A DNA stretch of 64,000 nt from Halolamina litorea (GTDB taxonomy: Archaea; Halobacteriota; Halobacteria; Halobacteriales; Haloferacaceae): the NCBI RefSeq assembly GCF_026616205.1, contig NZ_JANHGR010000001.1:930001-994000 (forward strand). Direction: 5' to 3'. The translations under genes and the position numbers were made by a program. Positions 8,014 through 16,637 of the stretch are shown one piece after another. The notes below the pieces were generated by a model. The model saw nothing but the letters and a program-made list of their open reading frames with translations, did no database searches and was not told where the DNA came from. Positions within the stretch are counted from its first letter, which is position 1. Each line of letters begins with the position of its first letter.

Positions 8014-10395
8014 TCACTGGGGCAGTTCGTCCCGGTCGACCTCGTACACCACGACGTTCCCCTGCACGAACACCGGTTCGTAGCCCGGGCGTTCGTTGAA
8101 GTTCACCAGTTCGCCCCCGTAGCGTCCGCGCTCGGCGGCGCCGACCCAGACGTACTGCACGTCGTACTCACGGATCAGCGACGCCGCCTGCTCGGGCGTG
8201 CCCATGTAGAACGTGTCGACCGCCTCGGCGCGTCCGTAGTAGGCGTCGGGGCCGCGGTAGCCGACCTCGTGGGCCCACCCGGCGACGGTGGGCACGCCAG
8301 TCAAGCTTGACGCGATCGAGGACTCCCAACTGTACATCCCGGGGGTGCTGCCGGTCGCGGGTGCCGAGACGATCACGGTCTCCCCGTCGGCGTTTCGGTC
8401 GAGCCAGTCGACCGCCGCGAGTTCGTCGTCCTCGTAGCCGTGCCAGTCGGGCAACTCCGTCGCGTCGAGGGTCGCATCGCGGTCGGTGTCGAAGTGCCCC
8501 GTCAGCGCGAAGCCGCCGTAGAGCGAGGTCGAGACAAGGACCAGGACGACGGCGACGACGCCGACACTGCCGAGTGCGCGCTTCATGGGCGCCTCCGCCC
8601 GGTCGGCGGCGGCGCCGACGGCGCCGCGTGCGGCGGCGAAGAGCCCGGCGACGGCCGCGCCCGCGCCGACCGCCCAGAACACCCACACCTGCATGTACAC
8701 CTTGAACACCGTGTTCATGCGGAGCGGGCCGGCCTGCTCGTTGACGAAGACGAGTTCGACGATGGTCACCAGCCCCGCGCCGGCGACGATGAGCACGGTC
8801 TCGTAGCCGACGTCGCCGAAGCGCAGGAGCGCCCACCCGAGAACTAACAGCGGGAGCGTGAACGCCAGCACGTCGAGCGGGAGCACGAGCGCGACGGCGG
8901 CGACGACCCCCACGGCGGCGACCAGCGAGAACTGCCGGTCGGTTCGGGTCCGTGAGAGGAGGAACAGGCCGAACACGAGCAGGAACGCCCCGTGGACCGC
9001 GAACAGTTCGAACACGCCGCTCCGTGCCGCCGCGGGGAGGAACTCGATCGTTCGGCTGCTCCCGCCGGTCGCGCGGGTCAGGAACGGGAGCGCCAGCGCG
9101 GCGGCGACGAGCGTGAGGCCGCCGACGATCCCGAGGGGGACGAGCAGCCGTTCGAGTTCATCGACCGCGCGGCGGGTCGTCGACGCGTCCCCGTCGCCGG
9201 CCAGTTCGTCGGCCAGCCGTTCGCGGACGCTACGGACCCGTTCGACGCCGCCGTCGGGGAGCAGCATCGTCGATCCGGCGGGGCTCAGCGCCAGCGCGAG
9301 GTAGGTGATCCCGAAGATCGACGGGAAACTCCAGGTGCTCGTGACGATCTGGAAGAAGCCGAGCAGGGGAACCACCGCGAGCAGCCCTAGACGGCGCCGA
9401 CGCTCGGCTGCGGGGGTCCGGTAGAGCGCGAACCCGATCGCGGCAGCGAGCAGGAGGAACGGCGTGCCCATCATGTGGGCGTGCATGTCGCCGTTGAGCC
9501 ACGCGAACAGCGGGAACTCGTTGATCGTCGGGAACGTCGTCCCCTCGACGGTGTCGGTGATCACCCGGCTGGCGTCCCAGTAGCTGAACCCCTCACCCGA
9601 GAGCGGCATGGGCTCGATGCCGGGGGCGAGCGACTCCCGAAGCCCGGTCGGGAGGAAACCGAGGGCGATCCGTCCGACCGTCGCCAGGTTGCTGGCGAAG
9701 CCGACGAAGAACGCCGCGAACGCGCCGCCGGTGACGGGGTCGACGCCGTTGTCGGCGGCGACGTTCGACGCGAGGTCGTAGGCCGCGGCCACGAGCATTG
9801 CGTAGAAGCCCGCGAGCGCGAGGTTGTACGCGAGTTCGGGGGCGGTCCCGGTCAGGTAGGTGAGGATCGCCGCGAGCAGGTGGCCGCCGTAGTAGTACGC
9901 CACCGGTTCGCCGGCGAACCAGAAGTCCTCCGGCGGGAGCGTCCCCGAGCGCAGGAGTGTCCGGAGCATCCCGTAGTCGAGGTACTTCTCGCCGCCCACG
10001 GCGTGGACCGCCGGGTCGGCCGACCGGATCGCCACCAGCAGGAAGAACGCGGCGACGAACACCGTCGCCACCTCGGCGATCGCACGGCGGTTCACGGCGA
10101 GGTCGGGCGCCACTCGAAGCTCCCGCTCGCGGAGCGCCTCCCTGTCGAGGCCGAGCGCGGCGGCGACGCCGACGAGGACGAGGACGCCCACGAACACCGT
10201 CGCCGGCCCGAACGAGAGTTTCCCCAGCCAGTACACCGGCAGCCAGACCGTCAGCAGCGCAAGCGGGAGGGCGAAGCCGACCCCCGCACTCCGGAACCGG
10301 CCGAACAGCCGGGCCGCGAGCGGGTAGCCAAGGACTCCCAGCCCCGCGAAGATGACGAGCCATACGAGCACGGCGAGATACTGCATCGGGAACAT
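8014..10395 (-). CDS. DUF2298 multi-pass membrane protein (Chlor_Arch_YYY type)
   Basis: A 793-residue integral membrane protein with about 15-18 predicted helices. It fits the DUF2298/Chlor_Arch_YYY family shared by Archaea and Chloroflexi, recognisable by stretches such as YLDYGMLRTLLRSGTLPPED, AYYYGGHLLAAILTYLTG, INEFPLFAWLNGDMHAHMM and a soluble C-terminal part. The topology, with long extracytoplasmic loops, is like that of membrane glycosyltransferases of the GT-C class, but this is only an analogy. No neighbour suggests a pathway. A second in-frame ATG (10386) is an equally possible start. Confidence 0.8.
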   Translation of the reverse strand: MFPMQYLAVLVWLVIFAGLGVLGYPLAARLFGRFRSAGVGFALPLALLTVWLPVYWLGKLSFGPATVFVGVLVLVGVAAALGLDREALRERELRVAPDLAVNRRAIAEVATVFVAAFFLLVAIRSADPAVHAVGGEKYLDYGMLRTLLRSGTLPPEDFWFAGEPVAYYYGGHLLAAILTYLTGTAPELAYNLALAGFYAMLVAAAYDLASNVAADNGVDPVTGGAFAAFFVGFASNLATVGRIALGFLPTGLRESLAPGIEPMPLSGEGFSYWDASRVITDTVEGTTFPTINEFPLFAWLNGDMHAHMMGTPFLLLAAAIGFALYRTPAAERRRRLGLLAVVPLLGFFQIVTSTWSFPSIFGITYLALALSPAGSTMLLPDGGVERVRSVRERLADELAGDGDASTTRRAVDELERLLVPLGIVGGLTLVAAALALPFLTRATGGSSRTIEFLPAAARSGVFELFAVHGAFLLVFGLFLLSRTRTDRQFSLVAAVGVVAAVALVLPLDVLAFTLPLLVLGWALLRFGDVGYETVLIVAGAGLVTIVELVFVNEQAGPLRMNTVFKVYMQVWVFWAVGAGAAVAGLFAAARGAVGAAADRAEAPMKRALGSVGVVAVVLVLVSTSLYGGFALTGHFDTDRDATLDATELPDWHGYEDDELAAVDWLDRNADGETVIVSAPATGSTPGMYSWESSIASSLTGVPTVAGWAHEVGYRGPDAYYGRAEAVDTFYMGTPEQAASLIREYDVQYVWVGAAERGRYGGELVNFNERPGYEPVFVQGNVVVYEVDRDELPQ

Positions 10396-10493
10396 CAGCG
10401 GTCCGCGGCCGGAAACGCCTTTCGGGTGGCTCCAGCAGTCCCACCCTCGAAATCGCCCCCCACCGGCACGCCCGCCGACGGTTTTTGAAATGC

Positions 10494-10506
10494 GAAGAAT
10501 TATTCA
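10494..10506 (+). promoter_or_regulatory. Probable promoter of sufCBD
   Basis: The AT-rich GCGAAGAATTATTC stands out in a G+C-rich intergenic region of 188 bases and has the order BRE-like GCGAAG then AATTATT. Transcription would start near 10530, giving a leader of about 55 bases for sufC. The segment GAATTATTC is also a near-palindrome that could bind a regulator. Confidence 0.35.
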
Positions 10507-10583
10507 CGAAGGAAAAACCCCACGGGGGGTGATGCGTAACGTTCATGGGTGTAACGAGCCCACCTACACGCACGAGGCTACGA

Positions 10584-11489
10584 ATGGCAACACTCGAAAT
10601 CAACAATCTGCACGCGCAAGTCGCCGAGAACGGGGAGCGCATCCTGCGTGGGGTCGACCTGGAGGTCAACTCCGGCGAGATTCACGCCCTGATGGGTCCG
10701 AACGGGTCGGGGAAGTCCACGACCGCGAAAGTCATCGCCGGCCATCCGGCCTACGAGGTCACCGATGGGGAGATCCACCTCCACCTCGAGGACGAGGACG
10801 TCGCCGACGTCGACGCCGACGAGGACGAACTCACGTGGGACCTGCTCGACCTCGAACCGAACGAGCGGGCCGCACTGGGTATCTTCCTCGCCTTCCAGTA
10901 CCCTGCCGAGATCGAGGGCGTCACCATGACGAACTTCCTCCGTCAGGCGCTCAACGCCAAGCTCGAAGAGCGCGAGGAGCTGTTCGAGGACGACGACGAG
11001 GCCGAGGCAGAAGACGAGGACGAGGGCTACGATACCTCCCCGATGGAGGGCCCCGCCGACGAGGGCGAAGTCGGCGTCGCCGAGTTCCAGCAGATCCTGA
11101 GCGAGAAGATGGAGCTGCTCGACATGGACGAGAAGTTCGCCCAGCGATACCTCAACGCCGGCTTCTCCGGCGGCGAGAAGAAGCAGAACGAGGTCCTGCA
11201 GGCCGCGATCCTCGAACCCAGCATCGCGGTGCTCGACGAGATCGACTCCGGGCTGGACATCGACCGACTGCAGGACGTCGCACAGGGAATCAACCGACTG
11301 CGTGACGAGCAGGGCACCGGCGTCCTGCAGATCACCCACTACCAGCGGATCCTCGACTACGTCGAGCCCGACCGCGTCCACATCATGCTCGACGGCGAAG
11401 TCGTCATGGAGGGCGACGCCGAGCTCGCCGAGGAGCTCGAGGAGAAGGGGTACGACTGGGTGCGCGAGCAGGTCTACGAGACGGCATAA
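10584..11489 (+). CDS. sufC: Fe-S assembly ATPase SufC
   Basis: ABC-type ATPase of the SUF iron-sulfur cluster machinery, working with SufB and SufD on the scaffold in the cytosol. Walker A is GPNGSGKST (residues 38-46), Q-loop FQYP around residue 105, signature FSGGEKK (194-200), Walker B AVLDEID (215-221), then the switch His in QITHYQR. The 301 residues exceed the bacterial length because of an acidic insert (about 130-165). The ATG at 10584 is preferred: it has GAGG seven bases upstream and gives the standard start MATLEINNLH. It is followed three bases later by sufB. Confidence 0.96.
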   Translation: MATLEINNLHAQVAENGERILRGVDLEVNSGEIHALMGPNGSGKSTTAKVIAGHPAYEVTDGEIHLHLEDEDVADVDADEDELTWDLLDLEPNERAALGIFLAFQYPAEIEGVTMTNFLRQALNAKLEEREELFEDDDEAEAEDEDEGYDTSPMEGPADEGEVGVAEFQQILSEKMELLDMDEKFAQRYLNAGFSGGEKKQNEVLQAAILEPSIAVLDEIDSGLDIDRLQDVAQGINRLRDEQGTGVLQITHYQRILDYVEPDRVHIMLDGEVVMEGDAELAEELEEKGYDWVREQVYETA

Positions 11490-11492
11490 CCC

Positions 11493-12923
11493 ATGAGTTC
11501 AGACCAGGACCACCTCAAAACGACCGACACCGAGGAGCGCTTCGACTTCAAGAAGGACTCCGAGGCCGCCTACGCGGCGGAGAAAGGGCTGACCGAGGAG
11601 ACGATCCACGCGATCTCCGACGACAAGGACGAGCCCGACTGGATGCGTGAGCGACGCCTCCGCGCGCTCAAGCAGTTCCAGGCGATGCCGATGCCGACCG
11701 ACTGGCCGGGCCAGCCCGACCTGTCGGAGATGGACATCAACGAGATCGTCCCGTACATCCGCCCGGACATCGAGACCCGTGGCGGCGTCGACGACTGGAA
11801 GGACCTCCCCGACGAGATCAAGGACACCTTCGACAAGCTGGGTATCCCGGAAGCCGAGAAGAACGCCCTCTCGGGCGTCGGCGCCCAGTACGAGTCGGAA
11901 GTCGTCTACCAGAACATGCTGGAGCGGTGGGAGGAGAAGGGCGTCGTGTTCATGAACATGGACCAGGCGGTCCAGGAGCACGAAGAGCTCGTCAAGGAGC
12001 ACTTCATGACCGACTGTGTCCCCCCCAGCGACAACAAGTTCGCGGCGCTCCACGGCGCCATCTGGTCGGGCGGCTCGTTCGTCTACGTCCCCGAGGACGT
12101 GACCGTCGACATGCCCGTGCAGGCCTACTTCCGGATGAACTCCGAGGGGATGGGCCAGTTCGAACACACCCTCATCATCGCCGAGGAGGGCTCGGAGGTC
12201 CACTACATCGAGGGCTGTTCGGCCCCGAAGTACTCCGCGTTCAACCTCCACTCCGGCGGCGTCGAGGTGTACGTCGGCGAGAACGCCCACGTCCAGTACT
12301 CGACCGTGCAGAACTGGTCGAAGAACACCTACAACCTCAACACGAAGCGCGCCCTCGTCGAGCAGGACGGGCGCATGGAGTGGATTTCGGGCTCGATGGG
12401 CTCGAAGGCGACGATGCTCTACCCCTCCTCGGTGCTGAAGGGTCGGGGCGCGTCGGACAACCACATCACCATCGCCTTCGCGGGCGAGGGACAGGACATC
12501 GACACCGGCGCGAAGGTCTACCACAACGCGCCGAACACGAAGTCCACCATCGAGTCGAAGTCCATCAGCAAGGACGGCGGCCGCACGAACTACCGCGGCC
12601 TCGTTCACATCGCCGACGGCGCCGAGAACTCCTCGACGGCCGTCGAGTGTGACGCGCTGATGTTCGACAACGAGTCGACCTCCGACACCATGCCGTACAT
12701 GGAGATCAACGAGTCGAAGGTCGACGTGGCCCACGAGGCGACGGTGGGGAAGATCGGCGACGAGGACATCTTCTACCTCCAGACCCGCGGGCTCGACGAC
12801 GACGACGCCAAGCAGATGATCGTCTCCGGCTTCATCGAGCCGATCACGGAGGAGCTCCCCATCGAGTACGCGGTGGAGCTCAACCGACTGGTCGAACTGG
12901 AGATGGAGGGGAGCCTCGGATAA
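11493..12923 (+). CDS. sufB: Fe-S cluster scaffold subunit SufB
   Basis: The 476-residue protein is SufB, the scaffold subunit on which new Fe-S clusters form. The long right-handed beta-helix core begins around residue 130; the conserved stretches YVPEDVTVDMPVQAYFRMN and EGCSAPKYSAFNLHSGGVEV are present, and the latter holds the family Cys. The late segment HEATVGKIGDEDIFYLQTRG is characteristic of the C-terminal helical region. The gene is the middle member of sufCBD and its stop overlaps the sufD ATG by one base. Confidence 0.96.
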   Translation: MSSDQDHLKTTDTEERFDFKKDSEAAYAAEKGLTEETIHAISDDKDEPDWMRERRLRALKQFQAMPMPTDWPGQPDLSEMDINEIVPYIRPDIETRGGVDDWKDLPDEIKDTFDKLGIPEAEKNALSGVGAQYESEVVYQNMLERWEEKGVVFMNMDQAVQEHEELVKEHFMTDCVPPSDNKFAALHGAIWSGGSFVYVPEDVTVDMPVQAYFRMNSEGMGQFEHTLIIAEEGSEVHYIEGCSAPKYSAFNLHSGGVEVYVGENAHVQYSTVQNWSKNTYNLNTKRALVEQDGRMEWISGSMGSKATMLYPSSVLKGRGASDNHITIAFAGEGQDIDTGAKVYHNAPNTKSTIESKSISKDGGRTNYRGLVHIADGAENSSTAVECDALMFDNESTSDTMPYMEINESKVDVAHEATVGKIGDEDIFYLQTRGLDDDDAKQMIVSGFIEPITEELPIEYAVELNRLVELEMEGSLG

Positions 12924-14137
12924 TGAGCGCCACGATCAAGCAGGGCCTCACGGCGGACACCGTCCGCGAACTCTCCGAGGCCCGCAACGAACCCGAGTGG
13001 CTGCTCGAACGCCGCCTCGACGCGCTCGACGCGCTCGAGGACGCACAGCTGCCGGACGTGATCCAGACGCCCGGGCGTCGGTGGAGCAACCTCACCGAGC
13101 TCCAGTTCGGCAAGCTGGTCGACCCGCTGAACCAGGTCGACGAGACCGAGCGCGTCACCGATGAGGGTATCGAGGTGCTCGACTTCGAGACCGCCCTCGA
13201 CGAGCACGAGGACCTGCTCCGCGAGGAGTTCGGCGCCACGCTCGACCCGGAGACCAACTACCTCACCGCGCTGTCGGCGGCGCTGTTCACCACCGGCACG
13301 CTGATCTACGTCCCCGAGGGCGTCGACGCCGAGGACGTGAAGATCCGGACCGAGATGCGCTCGCGCTCGCTGTTCAGCCACACGCTCGTGGTGACCGAGG
13401 AGAGCGCCTCCGTCACCATCCTCGAAGCCATCGGCGACGAAGGTCCCACCGAGGACGACGAGGGCCGCTACTTCAGCAACCTCGTCGAGGTCGCTGCCGG
13501 CCCGAACTCGAACGTCCAGTTCGGCTCGCTGCAGGACCTCTCCTCGGACGCCTACTGCTACACGCTCAAGCGCGGCGACGCCGGCGACCACGCCACCATC
13601 GACTGGATCGAGGGCAACTACGGCACCCAGATGACCCGGTCGGACGTGGAGACGGAACTCAACGGCGAGGGCAGCGAGTCCCAGATCGTGGGCTCCTTTT
13701 TCGGCCACGAGGACCAGCACTTCGACGTGAACGCCCGTGTCTGGCACAACGCCGAGCACACGACGGCGGACCTCGTGACCCGCGGCGTGCTCGACGACAC
13801 CGCCCGCTCGGTCTACGAGGGTGTGCAGGACGTCGGCCGCGACGCCTGGGACACCTCGTCCTACCAGCGTGAGAACACCCTGATGCTCTCAGACGAGTCC
13901 GAGGCCGACGCCTCGCCGAAGCTGATCATCAAGAACCACGACACCGAGGCCAGCCACTCCGCGACGGTCGGACAGGTCGACGAGCAGGACCTGTTCTACA
14001 TGACCTCGCGGGCGATCAGCCCGGAGCAGGCACGCAACATGCTCGTCGAGGGCTTCTTCGTGCCCGTGCTCGAGGAGATCGCCGTTGAGGAGTTCCGCGA
14101 CGACGTCGAGGAACTCGTCCAGCAGCGCCTCGACTGA
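12923..14137 (+). CDS. sufD: Fe-S cluster assembly protein SufD
   Basis: A 404-residue paralogue of SufB that completes the SufBC2D complex. It shares the beta-helix core and the closing motif HSATVGQVDEQDLFYMTSRAI, but the sequence corresponding to the SufB cysteine segment is replaced, as in other SufD proteins. It starts on the last base of the sufB stop codon, so the three suf genes are clearly one transcript. No cysteine desulfurase gene is present in the window. Confidence 0.94.
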   Translation: MSATIKQGLTADTVRELSEARNEPEWLLERRLDALDALEDAQLPDVIQTPGRRWSNLTELQFGKLVDPLNQVDETERVTDEGIEVLDFETALDEHEDLLREEFGATLDPETNYLTALSAALFTTGTLIYVPEGVDAEDVKIRTEMRSRSLFSHTLVVTEESASVTILEAIGDEGPTEDDEGRYFSNLVEVAAGPNSNVQFGSLQDLSSDAYCYTLKRGDAGDHATIDWIEGNYGTQMTRSDVETELNGEGSESQIVGSFFGHEDQHFDVNARVWHNAEHTTADLVTRGVLDDTARSVYEGVQDVGRDAWDTSSYQRENTLMLSDESEADASPKLIIKNHDTEASHSATVGQVDEQDLFYMTSRAISPEQARNMLVEGFFVPVLEEIAVEEFRDDVEELVQQRLD

Positions 14138-14168
14138 GGCGCCGCGACTCGCCGGCCGCTCTCCCGGC

Positions 14169-15428
14169 CTAACTGAACATCTTTTCGCGTTGGATCTGGA
14201 GCCGGAGGAACGCCGGGATCGCCACCAGCGCCAGCAGGACCTCGGCGCCGCCGGCGAAGCCGAACGCCGCGGGGTAGCCGAGGTCGTCGGCGACCAACCC
14301 GCCGCCGACGACGCCGGCGAGGAAGCCCAGACTGCCGGCGATGTTGAACCCCGCCAGCGCGACGCCGCGCTCCCCTGTCGGCGCGAGGTCGACGACCAAC
14401 GCCATCGTCGCCGGCGCCATCAGCGCGCCGAGGACGCCGACGGCGACCATCCCGAACTGCACCGCCAGCAGCGCCTCGCCCCGGGCGGGGAACACCGACT
14501 CGGCGGCCCCGATCCCGAGCACGACGATCCCGTAGAACGCCGAGCCGGCGACGATCGGGACGGTTCGGCCGAAGCGATCGGAAAGCCGGCCGAAGGGGTA
14601 CTGCAGCAGGCCGAACGGGGCGAAAAACAGCGCGAGCGTGAGCCCCGTTTCGGCCGGCGAGAGGTCGAAGGCGGTGCGGAAGTAGACGGTGCCGACCAGC
14701 GCGAAAAAGCCCGCCGTCAGCCGGTCGGCGAAGCCGAAGGCGAACGGGACCGCGAGCGACGGGGTCCGCCGGAGCGCGCCGAACGCCTCGCGCACGCCCT
14801 CGTGGTCGCCCTCGGGGGCGTGGTCGGCGACGAGGAACGTGGCGACGCCGATCAGCAGCAGGAGGCCGGCGCCGGTCCAGAGCGGCACGAACGGGCCGAC
14901 GGAGTAGAGTTGCCCGCCGAGGGGCGCACCGAGTGCGGTACCGAGGCCGATGGCGATGCCGGCGGCGCCCATGTTTCGGCCGTTCCCCTCGCCCAGGTCG
15001 GCGAGCATCGACATGGCGAGCGAGAACGCGCCGACGGTCGCAGCCCCCTGGAGGAACCGGACGAGGAGAACGAGTTCGAACGCCGGCCCGGTCGGGCCGA
15101 GGAGGGCGAGCACCCCGTAGCCCAGCGCGCCGAGTACCGCGCCGGCGGCGACGAAGGGAATGCGGCGGCCCGCCGTGTCGCTGGCGGCGCCCCAGACGCC
15201 GGCGGCGAGGGCGAACGCCGCGAACTCGGCGGCGAGGAACCACGTGCTGGCGTCGAGGTAGTCCCCGCTCCCGAACCCCATCGCGGCGACCAGCCGGTCG
15301 ACCCCGGGGTAGAGCAGCGTCTGGGAGAGCATCACCGCCCAGACGACGAGTGCGAGCGCGGTCCGGTCGCGGGAGGACACGCGCGGCCGTTCGTGCTCCG
15401 CGGGCTTCCGACTTCCGGGTCCGGCCAA
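14169..15428 (-). CDS. Major facilitator superfamily transporter
   Basis: A 419-residue, 12-helix MFS carrier. The loop between helices 2 and 3 has GVWGAASDTAGRRIPFV, the usual MFS motif A, and the repeat in the second half is PFGRLSDRFGRTVPIV. The best guess is a drug- or metabolite/H+ antiporter of the DHA type; the substrate cannot be told from sequence. The gene is divergent from the ferritin-like/DtxR operon, and the palindromic TATA element at 15443-15455 lies only about 20 bases upstream of the ATG, so a slightly later start is possible. Confidence 0.85.
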   Translation of the reverse strand: MAGPGSRKPAEHERPRVSSRDRTALALVVWAVMLSQTLLYPGVDRLVAAMGFGSGDYLDASTWFLAAEFAAFALAAGVWGAASDTAGRRIPFVAAGAVLGALGYGVLALLGPTGPAFELVLLVRFLQGAATVGAFSLAMSMLADLGEGNGRNMGAAGIAIGLGTALGAPLGGQLYSVGPFVPLWTGAGLLLLIGVATFLVADHAPEGDHEGVREAFGALRRTPSLAVPFAFGFADRLTAGFFALVGTVYFRTAFDLSPAETGLTLALFFAPFGLLQYPFGRLSDRFGRTVPIVAGSAFYGIVVLGIGAAESVFPARGEALLAVQFGMVAVGVLGALMAPATMALVVDLAPTGERGVALAGFNIAGSLGFLAGVVGGGLVADDLGYPAAFGFAGGAEVLLALVAIPAFLRLQIQREKMFS

Positions 15429-15442
15429 CCCCGCGAAGGGCC

Positions 15443-15455
15443 GGGCTTAAGTCCC
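15443..15455. promoter_or_regulatory. Palindromic TATA element, probably shared by divergent genes
   Basis: GGGCTTAAGTCCC has a symmetrical core and can serve as a TATA box in both directions. Rightward, transcription would begin near 15475, right at the ATG of a 13-codon upstream ORF; leftward it would serve the MFS gene with almost no leader. Confidence 0.45.
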
Positions 15456-15476
15456 TCCCTGACAGAGTCGGGACTG

Positions 15477-15518
15477 ATGAGCACGGTATCGGCCGCCAGC
15501 CGGGGGAGGTCGCCGTGA
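15477..15518 (+). CDS. Short upstream ORF (13 codons) coupled to the ferritin-like gene
   Basis: The ATG lies about 27 bases below the TATA element 15443-15455, the position expected for a leaderless transcript. The frame encodes MSTVSAASRGRSP and its TGA overlaps the GTG start of the next gene (GTGA). Inside it is GGGGGAGGT, a strong Shine-Dalgarno sequence for that gene. It may act as a leader peptide that couples or tunes translation. Confidence 0.35.
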   Translation: MSTVSAASRGRSP

Positions 15519-16012
15519 GCGTCGACCAGCGGGTCGACTCCGACCACCAACTCGCCCGCCTGCTCCAGATCGGCGTGGTTCTCGAGGAAGTGGTCGAGGC
15601 ACGCGCGTACCGACACTACCAAAGTCTCGCCGAGGAGGACCGCGACCTCGAGGCCGACGTGGAGGCGCTCCTGGCCGACGCCGCCGAGGAGTCGGCCCGC
15701 CACCGCGAGCGCTTGGAGGAACTGGTCGACGAACTCGACGCCGAGTCGATCCCCTTCGGCGACGTGGAGACGCTGGTCGAGGCCCGCTACGGCCGGACCA
15801 AGCCCGAGGATTTCGACGGCGTCCTCTACGACCAACTCTGTAACGAGGAGACGGCCTACAAGTTTTACGACGACCTGATCGACGCCATCGGCGCCAGCGA
15901 CGCCGAGTTCTCGGTCGACCGCGAGCGCCTGCTCGGGGTGCTCTCGGAGATCCGCGACCAGGAGGCCGCGGGCGTCGAAGAAGTTACGCGGATCATGGAG
16001 GCTCGGGAATGA
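15515..16012 (+). CDS. Ferritin-like (rubrerythrin-type) protein
   Basis: The 165-residue, almost wholly helical protein has the ferritin-like four-helix pattern with carboxylate and His ligands: EEVVEARAYRHYQ in the first helix, EESARHRERLEEL in the second, then NEETAYKFYDDLID and RDQEAAGVEEVTRI. Such diiron proteins handle iron or peroxide; the exact reaction is uncertain. The GTG start is chosen because GGGAGGT sits five bases upstream. It overlaps the following metal-dependent repressor gene by an ATGA, which links it to metal homeostasis. Confidence 0.7.
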   Translation: MSVDQRVDSDHQLARLLQIGVVLEEVVEARAYRHYQSLAEEDRDLEADVEALLADAAEESARHRERLEELVDELDAESIPFGDVETLVEARYGRTKPEDFDGVLYDQLCNEETAYKFYDDLIDAIGASDAEFSVDRERLLGVLSEIRDQEAAGVEEVTRIMEARE

Positions 16013-16443
16013 ACACGGCCGATCAGTACCTCAAGGCGATCTACCTCGTCCAGCGCACCGACGACGGCCCCGCGGCGACGGGTCGTGTGGCCGACTCACT
16101 CGACGTGAGCCCCGCGAGCGCGAACGAGATGATCGGTAAGCTCGAGGAGCGCGGGCTCGCAGAACACGAGAAGTACAAGGGCGTCTCGCTCACCGACGAC
16201 GGGATCGCCCGCGCGGAGGACGCGCTCCGGACGTACTGCATCATCGAGCGCTTCCTCGCGAACGTCCTCTCCGTGGAGGAGTTCCGCGAGGAAGCCCGCC
16301 AACTGGAGCCGGTGATCGACGAGACGGTCGCCGACCGACTGGACACCATCATCGATCGCGCCGACGAGTGTCCGGACTGCTTCGACGCCGAGGCCGACGC
16401 CTGTTGCTATCTCGCCGGGACGTGTGAGCAGGGCGCGGACTGA
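16009..16443 (+). CDS. DtxR/SirR-family metal-dependent transcription regulator
   Basis: A 144-residue repressor of the DtxR type. The N-terminal winged helix runs from TADQYLKAIYLVQ to about residue 60 (SPASANEMIGKLEERGLAEH), followed by the metal-binding dimerisation domain. It lacks the C-terminal SH3/FeoA domain seen in the second DtxR protein of this window (35509-36183) and ends in a Cys-rich tail (CPDCFDAEADACCYLAGTC) that could bind metal or sense redox state. It is translated together with the ferritin-like gene, suggesting control by Fe or Mn. Confidence 0.85.
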   Translation: MNTADQYLKAIYLVQRTDDGPAATGRVADSLDVSPASANEMIGKLEERGLAEHEKYKGVSLTDDGIARAEDALRTYCIIERFLANVLSVEEFREEARQLEPVIDETVADRLDTIIDRADECPDCFDAEADACCYLAGTCEQGAD

Positions 16444-16489
16444 CCGGAACGGTAATACTCTTGTACGGCGCCCCGCTTCTCCCGAGTGC

Positions 16490-16592
16490 AGTCCCGTGGT
16501 GTAGTGGCCAATCATGAGGGCCTTTGGACCTGCTCGGCGTCGCCGGGCGGGGGAGACAGCCTTCGACGGCGGTTCGAATCCGCCCGGGACTA
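16490..16592 (+). tRNA. tRNA-Gln (UUG) with intron
   Basis: The 7-base acceptor stem AGTCCCG pairs with CGGGACT, the T-arm is GGCGGTTCGAATCCGCC, and the anticodon arm AGGGC-CTTTGGA-GCCTT gives anticodon TTG (16524-16526) once about 30 bases (16528-16557) are removed. The insertion site is the canonical position 37/38, where archaeal splicing endonuclease cuts. The discriminator base is A and CCA is not encoded. An upstream TATA-like GGTAATACTC lies at about 16451-16460. Introns in tRNA-Gln are known in haloarchaea. Confidence 0.93.
16528..16557 (+). other. tRNA-Gln intron (30 bases)
   Basis: The segment begins ACCTGCTCGG and ends GGGGGAGAC, sits between positions 37 and 38 of the tRNA and can fold with the flanking exons into a bulge-helix-bulge. 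The exact ends may shift by one base because an A borders both sides. Confidence 0.75.
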
Positions 16593-16637
16593 TCCTCTCG
16601 GTTCACTGGACCGGCCAGCAGCGCGACCCGTCCGCGC

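Noticed and set aside
10532-10583. ATG at 10532 with a strong GGGGGGTGAT just upstream as start of a gene
   Set aside because: The frame is out of phase with SufC and encodes an Arg/Gly-rich shadow. It might be a leader codon, but I cannot support it.
14085-15518. Long plus-strand frame over the MFS transporter gene
   Set aside because: It is antisense to a clear 12-helix transporter and has an Arg/Glu/Gly-rich product.
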